Origin: Acidobacteriota bacterium
GTDB lineage: Bacteria > Acidobacteriota > Polarisedimenticolia > Gp22-AA2
Direction: 5' to 3'
Assembly: GCA_016177515.1 (NCBI GenBank)
Contig: JACOUZ010000168.1
Location: 1-5,573 of the forward strand
Length of the DNA: 5,573 nucleotides
Made by a program: the position numbers and the translations under genes. How positions within the stretch are numbered: the first letter of the stretch is position 1; each line of letters starts with the position of its first letter. Under the pieces are notes generated by a model that worked only from the letters and a program-made list of their open reading frames with translations, was not told the origin of the DNA and did not search any database. Shown one piece after another: positions 4,379-5,573 of this stretch.

Positions 4379-5573
4379 ATGGCCCATCGCCAGCGAGTGT
4401 CACCCGGACGCGCGGTGCTTCGCGCGCTCGTCGTCCCCGTCGCCTTCCTGACCTCCCTTCCCGCCGCCGCCCAGACGGTCGGCGATCCCGGGATTCAGGT
4501 TGAAATGGTCGCCACCGGCCTGACCCAGCCGACGAGCATGGTGTTCATCGGCAACGACGACATCCTGGTCCTGCAGAAGGCGAACGGACAGGTGCGGCGG
4601 ATCATCGGCGGCGTCCTGCAGCCCGGGTTCGTGCTGGACGTCCCCGTGCACTTCGCGAGCGAGCGCGGGCTTCTCGGCATCGCCGTCGATCCCGACTTCG
4701 TCCTCAACCGGCAGGTTTTCCTCTATTATACGGAGAGCTCGACCGGGGCCGACACTTCGTCCAGCCTGTCCACGCCCCTGGGGAACCGCGTCTACCGCTA
4801 CACCTGGGACGGGGCCGCCCTGATCAACCCCGTGCTCATCCTCGACCTGCCGGTCACGCCAGGCCCCAACCACGACGGCGGCGTCATCAGCTTCGGCCCG
4901 GATGGGGCCCTGTACGTCGTGATCGGCGATCTGAACCGGAATGGCAAGCTGCAGAACTTCCCGACGGGCCCCGACCCCGACGACACCGGCGTGATATTCC
5001 GGGTGGACGGGAACGGCGCGGGGCTCGCCGGCAATCCGTTCTACAACGCCCTCGACCCGTCCGACCCGATGAACCGGTACTTCGCCTACGGGATCCGCAA
5101 CTCCTTCGGCCTGACGTTCGATCCGTTCTCCGGAGACCTGTGGGACACCGAGAACGGACCGAACGTCTTCGACGAGGTGAACCGGATCGCCCCCGGCTTC
5201 AACAGCGGCTGGGAGCAGATCATGGGCCGGGACGCCGACGATCCGCAGGGACAGGCCGATCTCTGGGTCGCTCCCGGATCGACCTACAGCGACCCCGAGT
5301 TCTCCTGGGAGGTGCCGGTCGCGCCGACCGCCCCGGCCTTCCCGGCCAGTCCGATCCTCGGATGCAGCCAGATGGGCACCCTGCTCGTGGGGGACAACAA
5401 CTGCGGGCAGCTGTACCGGTTCAGGCTGAACGCCGCGCGCAGCGGGCTCTCCTTCACCTCCATGGCGCTACAGGATCACGTGGCGAACAACGGCGGCGCG
5501 ACCTGCTCCGGCGAGATGGCCGAGATCCTCTTCGGGAGCGGGTTCGGAGTGATCACCGACCTCGAGAACGGCC
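4379..5573 (+). CDS. Exported glucose/sorbosone dehydrogenase-family protein, likely PQQ-dependent (3' end outside window)
   Basis: 398 residues are visible and the frame is open to the window edge. A signal peptide runs from MAHRQRV through the core ALVVPVAFLTSLPAAA, with cleavage predicted between A31 and Q32, so the protein acts outside the cytoplasm. The rest matches the six-bladed beta-propeller GSDH family (soluble PQQ glucose dehydrogenase, YliI/Asd type), which oxidises aldose sugars. In order: ERGLLGIAVDPDF (95-107), NHDGGVISFGPDGALYV with H165, GD then LQN (191-193), GVIFRVDGNG, NPFY (219-222), YGIRNSFGL with R240-N241, DTENGP (256-261), DEVNRIAPGFNSGW (from 265). By motif position H165 and R240/N241 correspond to the PQQ-site His and Arg-Asn of soluble glucose dehydrogenase; this is inferred. 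Three cysteines (C329, C342, C376) lie in the later part and may form a disulfide. The substrate cannot be deduced. The ATG at 4379 lacks a ribosome site; GTG at 4397 is an alternative start that keeps the signal peptide. Confidence 0.9.
   Translation, partial: MAHRQRVSPGRAVLRALVVPVAFLTSLPAAAQTVGDPGIQVEMVATGLTQPTSMVFIGNDDILVLQKANGQVRRIIGGVLQPGFVLDVPVHFASERGLLGIAVDPDFVLNRQVFLYYTESSTGADTSSSLSTPLGNRVYRYTWDGAALINPVLILDLPVTPGPNHDGGVISFGPDGALYVVIGDLNRNGKLQNFPTGPDPDDTGVIFRVDGNGAGLAGNPFYNALDPSDPMNRYFAYGIRNSFGLTFDPFSGDLWDTENGPNVFDEVNRIAPGFNSGWEQIMGRDADDPQGQADLWVAPGSTYSDPEFSWEVPVAPTAPAFPASPILGCSQMGTLLVGDNNCGQLYRFRLNAARSGLSFTSMALQDHVANNGGATCSGEMAEILFGSGFGVITDLENG

Noticed and set aside
4400..4873. Minus-strand open frame inside the dehydrogenase gene
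   Set aside because: It is antisense to well-conserved GSDH motifs and shows no features of its own.
1..5573. A novel multi-gene defence, mobile or biosynthetic system
   Set aside because: No transposase, integrase, nuclease, toxin, repeat array or biosynthetic core gene is visible. Gene orientations alternate and the recognised genes are housekeeping or solitary exported proteins.

Overview
The window is a strongly GC-rich bacterial chromosome fragment. Its genes favour G or C at third codon positions. It carries five convincing protein genes and one short orphan coding stretch. No mobile element, tRNA, rRNA or CRISPR array is visible. Gene content (thiamine enzymes, Pol IV, an exported sugar-dehydrogenase-type protein, exported proteins of unknown function) and base composition suggest a free-living high-GC bacterium such as an Acidobacteriota or Myxococcota/deltaproteobacterial-type lineage. 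That placement is inference: nothing in the window is diagnostic of a phylum.

Left part (1-1214, + strand): the 3' end of thiE (thiamine-phosphate synthase) is followed after 87 bp by a complete thiD (HMP/HMP-P kinase). The pair makes and then joins the pyrimidine half of thiamine: ThiD supplies HMP-diphosphate and ThiE condenses it with thiazole phosphate. A GC-rich hairpin sits between the two genes.

Middle part (1239-3101): a 150-residue exported protein of unknown function on the minus strand converges on thiD. It is divergent from dinB (DNA polymerase IV, GTG start) across a 186-bp intergenic region. dinB has all expected catalytic residues and a canonical beta-clamp-binding pentapeptide.

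Right part (3102-5573): downstream of dinB, on the minus strand, lies a 51-codon orphan ORF with a coding-like base profile. It is probably a small gene or the tail of a decayed gene. Next is a 304-residue exported protein of unknown function, also minus strand. It is divergent from a plus-strand gene for an exported glucose/sorbosone-dehydrogenase-family protein (likely PQQ-binding beta-propeller), which runs off the right edge. The 146-bp region between these two genes holds a good sigma70-type promoter, predicted to start transcription at or next to the dehydrogenase ATG. It also holds two inverted repeats, one near each putative promoter.

Apart from thiE-thiD, the genes show no evident common pathway. 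I see no convincing sign of a new multi-gene system. The most interesting points are the divergent regulatory region at 4233-4378, the two uncharacterised exported proteins and the orphan 51-codon ORF.
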